NCBI GenBank assembly: GCA_036794395.1
Contig: DAIRGS010000146.1
Location: 1-17,796, forward strand
Direction: 5' to 3'
Source: DASXMX01 sp036794395
GTDB taxonomy: Bacteria > Planctomycetota > Phycisphaerae > Tepidisphaerales > Tepidisphaeraceae
DNA length: 17,796 bases
Of this stretch, positions 1-7,860 are shown one piece after another. Numbering within the stretch: position 1 is the stretch's first letter; each line of letters opens with the position of its first letter. Under the pieces are notes generated by a model, which ran no database searches, was not told the DNA's origin, and saw only the letters and a program-made list of their open reading frames with translations. The position numbers and the translations under genes are program-made.

Positions 1-160
1 GGCTCGATTTTTGGTAACGAGCGTTGAACGGTATTGGGTTAGAAACCCGTGCCACTTAAAAGCAATGGCGCCGAATCGCGCACGGCCATTTAGCATCGCC
101 GTCATCCCCCCCACTATGTCGTTTGAGCGATGTGCGTGCTTTTGATTTGAGAACTCGCCC

Positions 161-2023
161 CTACTCCACCGTCACACTCTTCGCCAGATTCCGCGGCTTA
201 TCCACGTTGCACCCACGAATGACTGCCGCGTGATAGGCAAGCAACTGGAGCGGCACAACGCTCAGCAGCGGCTGCAAACATTCCGGCGCATCGGGGATGT
301 AGACGACATGATCGGAGTACCGGCGGATCTGCGTATCGCCTTCGGTGGCGACGGCAATAATCCGCCCGCCGCGCGCCCGCACTTCTTCGATGTTGCTGAT
401 CACCTTCTCGTACTGCGAGCCTTTGGTGGCCACGAACACGACTGGCATGCCTTCGTTGATCAGTGCGATCGGCCCGTGCTTCATCTCCGCCGCGGGCATG
501 CCCTCGGCGTGGATGTAGCTGATTTCCTTGAGCTTGAGCGCGCCTTCCAGCGCGATCGGATAGTGATATCCGCGGCCCAGGAACAGCCAGTTTTCGCGCT
601 CGCAGAATTCGCTGGCGATCTGCCGCACCGCATCGCTCTGAGCGAGGACGCGCTGCATCTTGTCGGGGATCATGCACAGGCCGTCGATGATTTCCTGGGT
701 CTGCTGCTGGCTCATGAATTTGCGGCGGCCGATGTACAGCGCCAGCATCGTCAGCACCGCGCACTGGCAGGTAAACGCCTTCGTGCTGGCCACGCCAATT
801 TCGGGGCCAGCATGCAGATAGATACCGCCGTTGGTTTCGCGGGCGATGGTGCTGCCGACCACATTGACCACCCCAATCGCCATCGCGCCTTTTTCCTTGC
901 CTTCGCGGAGGGCCGCGAGGGTGTCGGCCGTCTCACCCGACTGGCTGATGGCGACGACAACCGTGCCCTCTTCAACAATGGGATTGCGATAACGGAATTC
1001 GCTGGCGTAGGTGCACTCGGTGACAACCTTGGCCAGGTCTTCCATCAGATAATCGCCCACCAGCCCGGCATGCCACGCGGTGCCCTGACCGGTGAGAATA
1101 AAGCGATGGGCGCGCGTCAATTCGCGCACATGATCGGATAACCCGCCCAACACGATCCGGCCTTCGCGCTGCTCGGCTCGTCCGCGGAGGCAGTTCCGCA
1201 ACGCCGCCGGCTGCTCGAAGATCTCCTTGAGCATGTAATGCTCGTAGCTGCCCAGTTCATACTCCTCGAGCTTGTGCTCGAGTTGCTGAATCACCGGAGA
1301 GATCTGGATATCGTCGATGGTGGTGGTGCGGAATTCGTTGGGCCGGAGAACGGCCATCTCATTGTCGTTGAGATAAATAACCTGCGTGGTGTGCTCGACA
1401 ATCGCGCTGGCATCCGAGGCGACGATGTATTCTTCCTGGCCCACGCCAATGATCAGCGGGCTGCCCTTGCGGGCGACAACCAGCGTGTCGGGTTCATCCT
1501 TGCAGATGACCGCGATGCCGTACGTGCCTTCAACCTGATGCAGCGCCGCCTGCACAGCTTTCTGAAGCAGCGGGCCGGTGGTGCCGCGCGCTTTGAGATC
1601 CGTGTATAAATCGCCGATCAGCATCGCCAGCACTTCGGTATCCGTCTGGCTGAAAAAGGTATGGCCCTTGTCGGTGAGGAATTGCTTGAGCGCGACGTAG
1701 TTTTCGATGATGCCGTTATGAACCAGCGCCACATTACCGGCGTCATCCATATGCGGGTGGGCGTTCACTTCATTCGGCACGCCGTGCGTGGCCCAGCGCG
1801 TGTGGGCCATACCCAGGCTGGCCGGTGGAAGCGCATTGCCATTGTGAAGCGAGCTCTCCAGTACGCTGATCCGCCCCACCGCCCGCCGAACATGCAGCCC
1901 GCCCGCCTCATCGATCACCGCAATGCCGGCTGAGTCATAGCCGCGATATTCAAGGCGTTTAAGGCCTTCAATGAGCAACGGCTGAGCAATCTTCCGACCC
2001 ACGTACGCAACAATTCCACACAT
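161..2023 (-). CDS. glmS: Glutamine--fructose-6-phosphate aminotransferase (isomerizing), GlmS
   Basis: Complete 620-aa GlmS, close to the usual ~610 aa. It makes glucosamine-6-phosphate from fructose-6-phosphate and glutamine in the cytoplasm, the first step towards UDP-GlcNAc. The N-terminus is MCGIVAYVG, so Cys2 becomes the nucleophile of the class-II glutamine amidotransferase domain (about 2-225; RGYDSAG at 27-33, HTRWATHG at 74-81). Two SIS isomerase domains follow: SQSGETADT at 360-368 and STKAF at 413-417 in the first, then EGALKLKE (493-500) and MKHGPIA (514-520). The tail DKPRNLAKSVTVE is the conserved GlmS C-terminus. The ATG is preceded by GGGAG nine bases upstream. Its 245-nt leader shows no glmS ribozyme core. 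The gene stands alone, and no clear terminator is visible in the 160 nt left of it. Confidence 0.98.
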   Translation of the reverse strand: MCGIVAYVGRKIAQPLLIEGLKRLEYRGYDSAGIAVIDEAGGLHVRRAVGRISVLESSLHNGNALPPASLGMAHTRWATHGVPNEVNAHPHMDDAGNVALVHNGIIENYVALKQFLTDKGHTFFSQTDTEVLAMLIGDLYTDLKARGTTGPLLQKAVQAALHQVEGTYGIAVICKDEPDTLVVARKGSPLIIGVGQEEYIVASDASAIVEHTTQVIYLNDNEMAVLRPNEFRTTTIDDIQISPVIQQLEHKLEEYELGSYEHYMLKEIFEQPAALRNCLRGRAEQREGRIVLGGLSDHVRELTRAHRFILTGQGTAWHAGLVGDYLMEDLAKVVTECTYASEFRYRNPIVEEGTVVVAISQSGETADTLAALREGKEKGAMAIGVVNVVGSTIARETNGGIYLHAGPEIGVASTKAFTCQCAVLTMLALYIGRRKFMSQQQTQEIIDGLCMIPDKMQRVLAQSDAVRQIASEFCERENWLFLGRGYHYPIALEGALKLKEISYIHAEGMPAAEMKHGPIALINEGMPVVFVATKGSQYEKVISNIEEVRARGGRIIAVATEGDTQIRRYSDHVVYIPDAPECLQPLLSVVPLQLLAYHAAVIRGCNVDKPRNLAKSVTVE

Positions 2024-2268
2024 AGCTTCACGCTCCCGTTATCGATATCGGTTCGATGGATCGGCGATTCGACCCTTTGCACAATTTCTCAATGAATGTC
2101 TAAACGAATCAATATCGCTTGCGGATGGCCTGATAACTTTACACCTGATCGGCTGGCAATCCAGTGATCGGGGCCGCAGTTCCGATAAATTGGGTGTCGC
2201 ACCAGCTTGCCCAATATGCCGCTCCCGGTGCGTAGCAATCTGCAATTTGCCCCTCGCGACCAAGACCT

Positions 2269-2859
2269 CTAAGTGGACGTCGATCGGTTAGTGCCTGAAT
2301 AAGACGCCAGCTCTCGCATCAGCCAGGCTCGCGCGAAAGTCCAGTCATCTGCCACGGTGCGAGCGGACACGCCCAGCGAAGCGGCGGTTTCTTCCACGGT
2401 CAGCCCGCCGAAATAGCGCATCACCACGACCTCGGCCATCCGCTGGCTTTCCTGGCCAAGGCGCTGGATCGCATCGTTCAGATCGAGGATCTCCAGTTTT
2501 TCGTCGATGTTGCGAGCATCGAGGCCGCTGAACGTCACCCGGACCCAATCCCCGCCGCGCTTGTCGGCTTGTTTGGCTCGGGCGAATTCGACAAGAATCC
2601 GCCGCATCGTTTGCGCCGCGGCGGCTAGAAACGTGCCGCGCGAGGCGCTCTTGAGGTTGTGCTGCTCGGCCAGCCGCAAATATGCCTCGTTGACCAGCGC
2701 CGTCGGCTGAAGCGTATGATCGCGCCGCTCCCGACCCAGCTCGCGCGCCGCAATCTGCCGCAACTCTTCCTGAAGTTGCGCCATCAACCGGCCAACGTTC
2801 GAATCCCGCTCTCCCGGTGACTCCGACTGCGAAGAGTGCTCATCGGTTTCGGCTGCCAT
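2269..2859 (-). CDS. ECF-type RNA polymerase sigma factor (Sig-70_X6-like)
   Basis: A 196-aa extracytoplasmic-function-type sigma factor, expected to direct RNA polymerase to a small set of promoters. Region 2 covers about residues 27-103: LQPTALVNEAYLRL at 50-63 and TMRRILVEFARAKQADKRGG at 84-103, the phrasing of the planctomycete/acidobacterial Sig-70_X6 family. Region 4 is at about 126-184, with the HTH in GGLTVEETAASLGVSARTVA. The reading frame stays open far upstream through an N run and repeats, which is not real coding. I chose the ATG at 2859 because GGAGGG lies just upstream, although the spacing is short. An ATG at 2880 would add seven residues. No anti-sigma factor is next to it. 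It is divergent from the kinase at 3212, an arrangement common in Planctomycetota and suggestive of control by phosphorylation (inference). Confidence 0.93.
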   Translation of the reverse strand: MAAETDEHSSQSESPGERDSNVGRLMAQLQEELRQIAARELGRERRDHTLQPTALVNEAYLRLAEQHNLKSASRGTFLAAAAQTMRRILVEFARAKQADKRGGDWVRVTFSGLDARNIDEKLEILDLNDAIQRLGQESQRMAEVVVMRYFGGLTVEETAASLGVSARTVADDWTFARAWLMRELASYSGTNRSTST

Positions 2860-2963
2860 AACCCTCCAGTTCCGCGCCATTGTGTCCCCGCCCCCAAATC
2901 CCGCAAGTCCGCAACGGCCGACCCGCACGATAGAGTCCAAGACACCTAAGGCGACCCTCTTCC

Positions 2964-2991
2964 CCCTCCCTCGGGTACTCCCGGGGGAGGG
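2964..2991. repeat. Palindromic repeat with TACT/AGTA loop
   Basis: Arms 2964-2975 and 2980-2991 pair over 12 positions with one G-T wobble. On the minus strand the core reads GGG-AGTA-CCC. The following GGGTAGGGTGGGGG tail is typical of a widely dispersed bacterial intergenic repeat. The same AGTA loop recurs at 6917-6932 and 10116-10135. Confidence 0.75.
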
Positions 2992-3006
2992 TAGGGTGGG
3001 GGCAAT

Positions 3007-3117
3007 GCGATCGCATGTGACCTTTTGGGAGGGCGAGGCTCCTGCCGAGCCGCCTATTTCGAAAACGCTTNNNNNNNNNNTCCCAAAGCCATGTATTCTC
3101 GCTGTACATGCGATCGC
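3007..3117. repeat. Nested inverted repeats around the assembly gap
   Basis: The outer arms GCGATCGCATGT (3007-3018) and ACATGCGATCGC (3106-3117) are perfect complements. The inner arms TTTGGGA (3024-3030) and TCCCAAA (3081-3087) are also complementary. Between them lies GGGCGAGGCTCCTGCCGAGC, the left half of a GC-rich palindrome whose arm GGGAGGGCGAGGC recurs at 12901-12913. The matching right half is missing where the ten N bases stand. Confidence 0.7.
3071..3080. other. Assembly gap (10 N)
   Basis: Ten unknown bases. A round number of N usually marks a scaffold gap of unknown true length. It falls inside a palindromic repeat, the kind of sequence short-read assembly fails to resolve. Confidence 0.97.
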
Positions 3118-3211
3118 CCCGAAGGAAGCGGCCAAAACGTCCGCTCGGCATGACGACCCCTCAACAAATCCGGTAGAATCACGACTCATCTTCTGGTTTT
3201 GGGAAGGAACC

Positions 3212-5641
3212 ATGGGCACCCACCGACTGGACAAGATTCGCGAGGTTTTCTTGATCGCGCGCGATCTTTCCCCCGAGCGCCGCGCCGCCCTCCTCACCGA
3301 AAAGTGCGGCGGAGACGCATCGATCCTCAAGGAAGTGGAAGAGCTGCTCATTGCCGACGACAAAGGCGGATTTCTTCCTGAGACGGTGGAAGTGCGTTCC
3401 CCGATTCACCAGCCGCCAAAACAGCACGCTGGGCCGGCAATTCCCGCGTTCGCCAAACCGGCTCCGCCCGCCATCGAAGGTTACAGGGTTCTGCTTCTGC
3501 TGGGCCAGGGCGGAATGGGCACGGTATGGAAAGCACTGCAGATCAGCACCAACCGGCCGGTGGCGCTGAAGCTGATGTCGGCGGCGCTGTTTGCATCGGA
3601 TCGCGCCAAGGCGCGTTTCACTCGCGAGGTGGAACTTGCCGCCCGGCTTCAACATCCCAATGTCGCCCGGATCTACGATGGCGGCCAGACGCCCACCGCC
3701 TATTACTACGCGATGGAACTGGTCGACGGTCAACGGCTGGATACATTTGTCAAGGAAAGGAAACTTTCCGAACGGCAAATCCTCATCCTCATGCGCCGCG
3801 TATGCGCGGGCTTGCAACACGCACATGAAAAAGGCGTGATCCATCGCGATCTGAAGCCGGCCAATATTCTGGTGGATCAGGATGGCCAGCCGCGGATTTT
3901 GGATTTTGGAATCGCCAAGGCCGTTGCCGAGGATGCGGCCAACGCCCTCACCGCCGATGGCGAAGTGGCCGGCACGCCCGCCTACATGTCTCCCGAGCAG
4001 ATCAAGGGCGAACAGGTGGATGCGCGCTCGGATATATTCACCTTCGGCATCGTGCTCTATGAGGCGTTGACCGGAACATTGCCGTTTTCGAAAGACTCGC
4101 ATGGCGAAATCATGGCCGCCATCCTTCGCGATGACCCCGCGCCGCTGGAGGCATCGGCGGGAGTTTGCGCAGTTGTACACCGATGCCTGCGAAAGCAACC
4201 CACCGGCCGGTTTCAATCGATGAATGAAGTGCGCGCCGCGTTGAAACAAGCGGCCGGGGTGACTGCCGACCGCGCGCCCTCCATCGCTGTGCTGCCGTTT
4301 GCGAACATGAGCGTCGATGCCGGCGACGAATATTTTGCCGATGGCCTGGCGGAGGAAATCATCAACGCGCTGACGCACGTGAGCGGGTTAAAAGTCATCG
4401 CACGAACTTCTGCCTTTGCCTTCAAAGGCAAAAATGCCGACATCCGCAAAATCGCCCGCGCGCTGGGCGTGAGCAATGTTCTTGAGGGCAGCGTTCGTCG
4501 GGCCGGGAAGCAGTTGCGGATCACCGCGCAGCTCATTCGCGCATCCGATGGAACCCACCTGTGGTCTCACCGATACGATCGTGAAATGATCGATGTCTTT
4601 GCCATCCAGGACGAAATCGCTTTGGCGATTGCCGAGGAACTCAAGGTGAGCCTGACCGCCACCGGCGGGCCCAAGAAACAGACGCACAGTCTGCCGGCTT
4701 ACGAGGCCCTGCTTCAGGCCCGCCACCACTGGCATAAATTCTCGACCGGCGGCTGGGCGCGGGCGCAGGAATGCTTCCAGCGAGCCCTCTCGATTGATCC
4801 CAACTACGCCGCCGCCCATGCGGGCATGGCATCTTACTATGGCGCTCTGGCATCAGTCGCGATGGCCCACCCGAAAGACGCGCTGCCCAGGGCGCGTGCC
4901 GCGGCGGAAAAAGCCCTGTCGCTCGATTCTTCCCTGGCCGAGGCGCACGCGATTCTCGGAGTGGTCAGCGGTATCGGAGACTACGACTGGGCCCAGGCCG
5001 GCAATCACTTTCGGCGCGCGCTGGAACTGGATCGACATTCCGCGTCGGTCTGCGTGCCTTATGCAATCTGGTATTTGCGCCCCAGAGGGCGCCTTGAAGA
5101 GGCGCTGGCCGAACTGAAACTACTGCGCGAGCGCGACCCATTGTCTGTGATGGCCCGAAACGAACTATCGCTCATGCTGTTTCTCATGCGCGACTACGAA
5201 GCATCGGCCGCCATGGCACAGCAGGCGCTGGATCTGGAACCGAATCACAACCTCGCCCTGCTCCAGCTTGTGCGGGTGCGCCTGGCGCAGAACCGCTTCG
5301 AAGAAGCCATTACCCTGGCCGAGCAAACCGCCGACCGAAAGTGGCTGGTCTCGCTGGCCCACCTCGTGGCGGCCTATCAAGCCGCCGGCCGTTCCACCGA
5401 CGCGCAAACCTGCCTGGCTGAGATGCACGCGTTGGCCGCCCAATTGGGCTACGTCCACGCCACGCCATTTGCCACGACTTATGCCGCTCTCGGCGAAGTC
5501 GAACCCGCCATGGAATGGGTCGAAAAAGCCATCGAGCTGCGCGAGCCCATGATCACCCTCCTCAAAACCTGGCCCGTCTTCGACCCCCTCCGCTCCCACC
5601 CCCGCTACCCAGCGATGCTGGAAATGATGAACCTGGCCTGA
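3212..5641 (+). CDS. Serine/threonine protein kinase with TolB-N-like domain and TPR repeats
   Basis: An 809-aa soluble Hanks-type kinase. The start ATG at 3212 is preceded by GGGAAGGA; the longer open frame upstream runs through repeats and N bases. The kinase domain spans about 89-345: glycine loop GQGGMGTV (98-105), VALK with Lys120, catalytic HRDLKPANIL (211-220), DFG (231-233) and SPE in place of APE (260-262). All key residues are present, so it should be active. Next comes a TolB-N/COG5616-like segment (357-485: SIAVLPFANMS, YFADGLAEEI, SVRRAGKQLRITAQL, LWSHRYDR), often fused to kinases and cyclases. From about 490 to the end is a TPR-rich region (for example YAAAHAGMASYYGAL, AEAHAILGVV). 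No transmembrane segment is evident. Likely it senses a signal through the TPR tail and acts with the divergent sigma factor (inference). Confidence 0.95.
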   Translation: MGTHRLDKIREVFLIARDLSPERRAALLTEKCGGDASILKEVEELLIADDKGGFLPETVEVRSPIHQPPKQHAGPAIPAFAKPAPPAIEGYRVLLLLGQGGMGTVWKALQISTNRPVALKLMSAALFASDRAKARFTREVELAARLQHPNVARIYDGGQTPTAYYYAMELVDGQRLDTFVKERKLSERQILILMRRVCAGLQHAHEKGVIHRDLKPANILVDQDGQPRILDFGIAKAVAEDAANALTADGEVAGTPAYMSPEQIKGEQVDARSDIFTFGIVLYEALTGTLPFSKDSHGEIMAAILRDDPAPLEASAGVCAVVHRCLRKQPTGRFQSMNEVRAALKQAAGVTADRAPSIAVLPFANMSVDAGDEYFADGLAEEIINALTHVSGLKVIARTSAFAFKGKNADIRKIARALGVSNVLEGSVRRAGKQLRITAQLIRASDGTHLWSHRYDREMIDVFAIQDEIALAIAEELKVSLTATGGPKKQTHSLPAYEALLQARHHWHKFSTGGWARAQECFQRALSIDPNYAAAHAGMASYYGALASVAMAHPKDALPRARAAAEKALSLDSSLAEAHAILGVVSGIGDYDWAQAGNHFRRALELDRHSASVCVPYAIWYLRPRGRLEEALAELKLLRERDPLSVMARNELSLMLFLMRDYEASAAMAQQALDLEPNHNLALLQLVRVRLAQNRFEEAITLAEQTADRKWLVSLAHLVAAYQAAGRSTDAQTCLAEMHALAAQLGYVHATPFATTYAALGEVEPAMEWVEKAIELREPMITLLKTWPVFDPLRSHPRYPAMLEMMNLA

Positions 5642-5838
5642 CAACACACACCCCGCTTCGCCAGCGGCATGTGGGCGTTTGGACCCATGCGCCTGGACTT
5701 ATTGCAGTTTTGGCAAGCCTTTTTCGCCATCTCCTTCTGAACAGACCTGCATCTGCAACTGAAGGAGTTGAACCAGGTTGATCAACGATCAATGACCCAA
5801 ACTGCGCACTTCGCGCATTATAAAGAATGAGGCATGTC

Positions 5839-6357
5839 ATGAATTCAGAACTTGATTCAACGCTGTGCGTGGCGATTCAACCTTCGGTCGGCGGGAAATG
5901 CCGCCTGCTCATGGCCGATGGGGGCACAATCGAATTGCCGAACCGAAAAGAGCTGTACGCCCTGGTGCGGCGCGAAAAGCTCACGATCGTGCCGCAATCC
6001 CAGCTATTGGCGTTGGCCGGAAGCGGGGGTGGAAGCCGTTATTCCGACCGCGTGATCCCAAGCCCGTCCGGCGGCGATGACTTCACCTGCGCCCAATGGA
6101 AACGCATCGCCCGCATGCAGGAACGGTATCGCGTTATCGGAGAAAGCTGGGAATGGTGGCGAAGAATGTGCGCCGGCAAGCCGGGCAGCGTAATCGAATC
6201 GCTCCTGATCACCCTCAACCACGTTGACGCCACCCGCCGCCGTCGGAATAAGTTTTACCCTGACCCGCTGACACTGCTGATGGAAGCGTGCCGGGCGGTC
6301 GGAGGTTATGACATCTGGCTGATTTATTTTAAGTTGTGTGAGTTATATGGGGAGTGA
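5839..6357 (+). CDS. Conserved-looking hypothetical protein (172 aa)
   Basis: I do not recognise this family. Of two in-frame ATGs (5827 and 5839) I chose 5839, because TGAGG lies six bases before it. The N-terminal half has a short basic beta-rich segment (CRLLMADGGTIELPNRKELYA, about 21-41) that could be a small nucleic-acid- or ligand-binding fold. Then comes a flexible Gly/Ser stretch (60-80). The C-terminal half looks helical and aromatic (QWKRIARMQERYRVIGESWEWWRRM, about 86-110; DIWLIYFKLCELYGE at the end) with a basic patch ATRRRRNKFY (131-140). There is no signal peptide or membrane helix. It stands 197 nt after the kinase and ends one base before a hairpin, so it is probably a single-gene unit. 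Confidence 0.7.
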   Translation: MNSELDSTLCVAIQPSVGGKCRLLMADGGTIELPNRKELYALVRREKLTIVPQSQLLALAGSGGGSRYSDRVIPSPSGGDDFTCAQWKRIARMQERYRVIGESWEWWRRMCAGKPGSVIESLLITLNHVDATRRRRNKFYPDPLTLLMEACRAVGGYDIWLIYFKLCELYGE

Positions 6358-6358
6358 G

Positions 6359-6383
6359 AATGGCGGTGGGAATTGCCGCCATT
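6359..6383 (+). terminator. Hairpin directly after the 172-aa gene, possible terminator
   Basis: AATGGCGG (6359-6366) and CCGCCATT (6376-6383) form a perfect 8-bp stem with a 9-nt loop, one base after the stop codon. There is no T tract after it, so it may be a weak or Rho-aided terminator or only a 3' stabilising hairpin. Confidence 0.45.
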
Positions 6384-6705
6384 GCCTTTGGGAATCTACA
6401 ATTCCTTCAAATGAGCATCGTTTCATATGCGGGAAGCAGATGTCGTTGTTCATTCCGTCTGACTCAGCTACATGCGGCAGCGACTGGGCCTTTGAAAGAT
6501 CGGTCGAATTCGGGCGATCCACCTCCGACGCCCTCGACCAATTCAGCCTGCTCTTCAGGCGTGAAAAAGATACCTATGGGCTCTGGTCCGTAACGTTCCG
6601 CCGCTCTGGATTAGCCGGCATTTGGCCATTCCAGTTTTCTCGAACGCACGTTTGACTTTGTTTCGCGGAATCAAGTTGTGCGCTGTTCATCGGAATGGGA
6701 TTCAT

Positions 6706-6731
6706 GCAACGGTTTGCAACGGAATGCAACG
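6706..6731. repeat. Repeat A, partial copy 1 (GCAACGG 10-bp periodic motif)
   Basis: GCAACGGTTT-GCAACGGAAT-GCAACG is two and a half turns of a 10-base unit. The identical 26-base block recurs at 8106-8131, and a shortened form (GCAACGGAATGCAACG) at 9824-9839. Only the right-hand end of repeat A is present here. Confidence 0.85.
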
Positions 6732-6916
6732 TTTGGGACGGAGATGAAAACCTAACTTTGCGCGGGAATCCAGATTCGGCGGGTTAGACACGTCGAAGAT
6801 TTTGGAAAAGGGCTGGCGTTGGGAGTTGTCTGCGTGCTTCGAATTCGGCAGTCAACAGGGATAGAAGAAGATCTGCGTTAAGTGCTGACGCTGGAAGTTG
6901 CGGCGTGCCAGCTTTC

Positions 6917-6932
6917 CCCCGGAGTACCGGGG
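6917..6932. repeat. Stem-loop CCCCGG-AGTA-CCGGGG inside repeat B copy 1
   Basis: A 6-bp stem with a 4-nt AGTA loop. The flanks (CAGCTT on the left, CGCTGTTCACGG on the right) match the other copy at 10116-10135, but the outer stem pairs there are T-A instead of C-G. Confidence 0.8.
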
Positions 6933-7209
6933 CCGCTGTTCACGGTGGCGTCTTGGCTCCCCTGGCTGGTTGGGCAAAAGAGAATAAGGAATCGCGGTGC
7001 GACACGGCGGGAGGTTTTGGGGGCGGGTTTTGTGAGTGGGTTCCATATCATCGACCGCTGCGCTGCGTCCTGCTCCGCGGGAGCAACGACCACGCCGCGG
7101 GCGGAGTGGATTACTGGTGTTGGAAAGGTTGTCGCCGTGCCCGCGTCATGGCGATTGCTGCCGCTGCACGACGGACGCATCTTCGCTTGTGTGTGCGACA
7201 ATTGCCGTC

Positions 7210-7244
7210 CCCCGTTCGCCCTCTGACGCGAAGGGCGAACGGGG
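7210..7244. repeat. Hairpin at the end of repeat B copy 1
   Basis: CCCCGTTCGCCCT (7210-7222) pairs perfectly with AGGGCGAACGGGG (7232-7244) around a 9-nt loop. The second copy at 10410-10444 keeps 11 of the 13 pairs. Confidence 0.85.
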
Positions 7245-7377
7245 AACTTCAATGTGGGGGGAAGCGCTTTACGGAAGGTGAGGCATTCGGCACGGATACT
7301 CGCACTCACCAAATGCAGCTCGGCAGGAGCGTCGCACTGCGGGGGTTCAAATCGGTGCGCGAGGGTTGCGTTCACAT

Positions 7378-7725
7378 TCATTTGGGGTTGGGCGGGTTGA
7401 GGACGCCGAGACCTTTGAGGAGGGAGAGGGCGAGTTTGGCGTCGCCTTTGTTGATCGCGTTGAGGAGGGTGGTGGTGGCGAGGTCGGCGGATTTGAGGAG
7501 GGTGGCGCGGGCGGTTTCGGCGAGTTCTTTCTTCCAGGCTTCATAGACGGCGACGAACCGGGGGTCGGATTTGAGCCAGCGCCAGAGGGTGGTGCGATCG
7601 ACGCCGGCCCGCTCGGCGGAGTCGGCGAAGTTGCAACCCTCGGCCAGGGCGTTGATGGCCTGTTGCTGGTCGATGGGGAGGTTTTCGAGAGCGGGGGTTT
7701 CGGGGAGAGTGAGTGCGGTGGACAT
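7378..7725 (-). CDS. Small helix-turn-helix protein (115 aa)
   Basis: A complete 115-aa protein with an ATG preceded by AAAGGAA at good spacing. After a short N-terminal stretch, residues about 20-60 form a homeodomain-like HTH (NALAEGCNFADSAERAGV, then DRTTLWRWLKSDPRF) of the kind seen at the N-terminus of phage small terminases and phBC6A51-type HTH proteins. A helical, Leu/Ala-rich tail follows (ETARATLLKSADLATTTLLN), probably for oligomerisation. Family placement is by eye. It should bind DNA in the cytoplasm. No large terminase or other phage gene is nearby. It lies between repeat B copy 1 and repeat A copy 2, with two short simple-repeat arrays just upstream of its start, so it may be carried with the repeats rather than with a pathway. 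Confidence 0.82.
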   Translation of the reverse strand: MSTALTLPETPALENLPIDQQQAINALAEGCNFADSAERAGVDRTTLWRWLKSDPRFVAVYEAWKKELAETARATLLKSADLATTTLLNAINKGDAKLALSLLKGLGVLNPPNPK

Positions 7726-7761
7726 AGGGGTTCCTTTCGGTTGGAAGTGAGGGGAGACGGG

Positions 7762-7836
7762 AAATTCGAATGACGAAATTCGAATGACGAATCAATGACG
7801 AATGACTGAAGCTCGAATGACGAAACGGGGACTGGG
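7762..7836. repeat. TTCGAATGACGAA short tandem/dispersed motif
   Basis: ATTCGAATGACGAA occurs twice back to back (from 7764 and 7778), followed by degenerate versions (CAATGACGAATGAC and CTCGAATGACGAA). The motif is near-palindromic (TTCGAA core). It lies in the 5' region of the HTH gene. Confidence 0.8.
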
Positions 7837-7860
7837 AGACTCTGGGGATCGGAAGGGGTC

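Larger units (their letters stand above)
2860..3211. other. Divergent intergenic region with repeats and an assembly gap
   Basis: This 352-nt spacer between sigma factor and kinase must hold both promoters, but I see no convincing -35/-10 pair. It is mostly repeat material: a 12-bp stem-loop at 2964-2991, a 12-bp inverted repeat (GCGATCGCATGT at 3007-3018, its complement at 3106-3117), and half of a GC-rich palindrome (from 3027) that runs into the N run at 3071-3080. Reading frames that cross this region on either strand are artefacts. Confidence 0.8.
6863..7258. repeat. Repeat B, copy 1 (about 396 bp direct repeat)
   Basis: Matches 10061-10457 in the same orientation from AGAAGAAGATCT to GGGGAACTT. 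The most conserved blocks include AATAAGGAATCGCGGTGCGA, ATCGACCGCTGCG, CCACGCCGCGGGCGG and GCCCGCGTCATGGCG. Substitutions and small indels are scattered throughout. The block starts with a stem-loop region and ends in a perfect 13-bp hairpin (7210-7244). Short frames on both strands do not keep a common protein product between copies, so I take it as non-coding. Confidence 0.85.
6384..7377. other. Long intergenic stretch without a supported gene
   Basis: About 1 kb with no convincing gene. Frames open here are short, lack a good ribosome site and overlap one another. It contains a truncated copy of repeat A (6706-6731, the GCAACGG ten-base periodic part), a stem-loop (6917-6932) and the first full copy of repeat B (6863-7258), followed by 119 nt with nothing recognisable up to the end of the HTH gene. 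Confidence 0.65.

Noticed and set aside
230..1141. 303-aa plus-strand frame opposite glmS
   Set aside because: Antisense shadow of a clearly conserved gene; no independent motif.
2024..2268. glmS ribozyme/riboswitch in the glmS leader, or a 74-aa gene on the minus strand (2039-2263)
   Set aside because: No conserved glmS ribozyme core is seen in the 245-nt leader. The small frame has no recognisable product and its overlap with the leader makes it unlikely to be coding.
2882..3211. N-terminal extension of the kinase and, on the other strand, of the sigma factor
   Set aside because: Both extensions read through ten N bases and palindromic repeats; good ribosome sites exist at the internal starts (3212 and 2859).
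6338..6655. 105-aa frame downstream of the 172-aa gene
   Set aside because: It overlaps the end of the previous gene and its hairpin, has no ribosome site, and its product matches nothing I know. A degraded gene remains possible.
6878..7381. Frames of 114-213 aa on both strands within repeat B
   Set aside because: The two repeat copies do not keep the same frame or product because of small indels; the frames are a by-product of high GC content.
7378..7725. HTH protein as evidence of a prophage
   Set aside because: No large terminase, portal, capsid or integrase gene is present; the similarity to small terminases is limited to the HTH.
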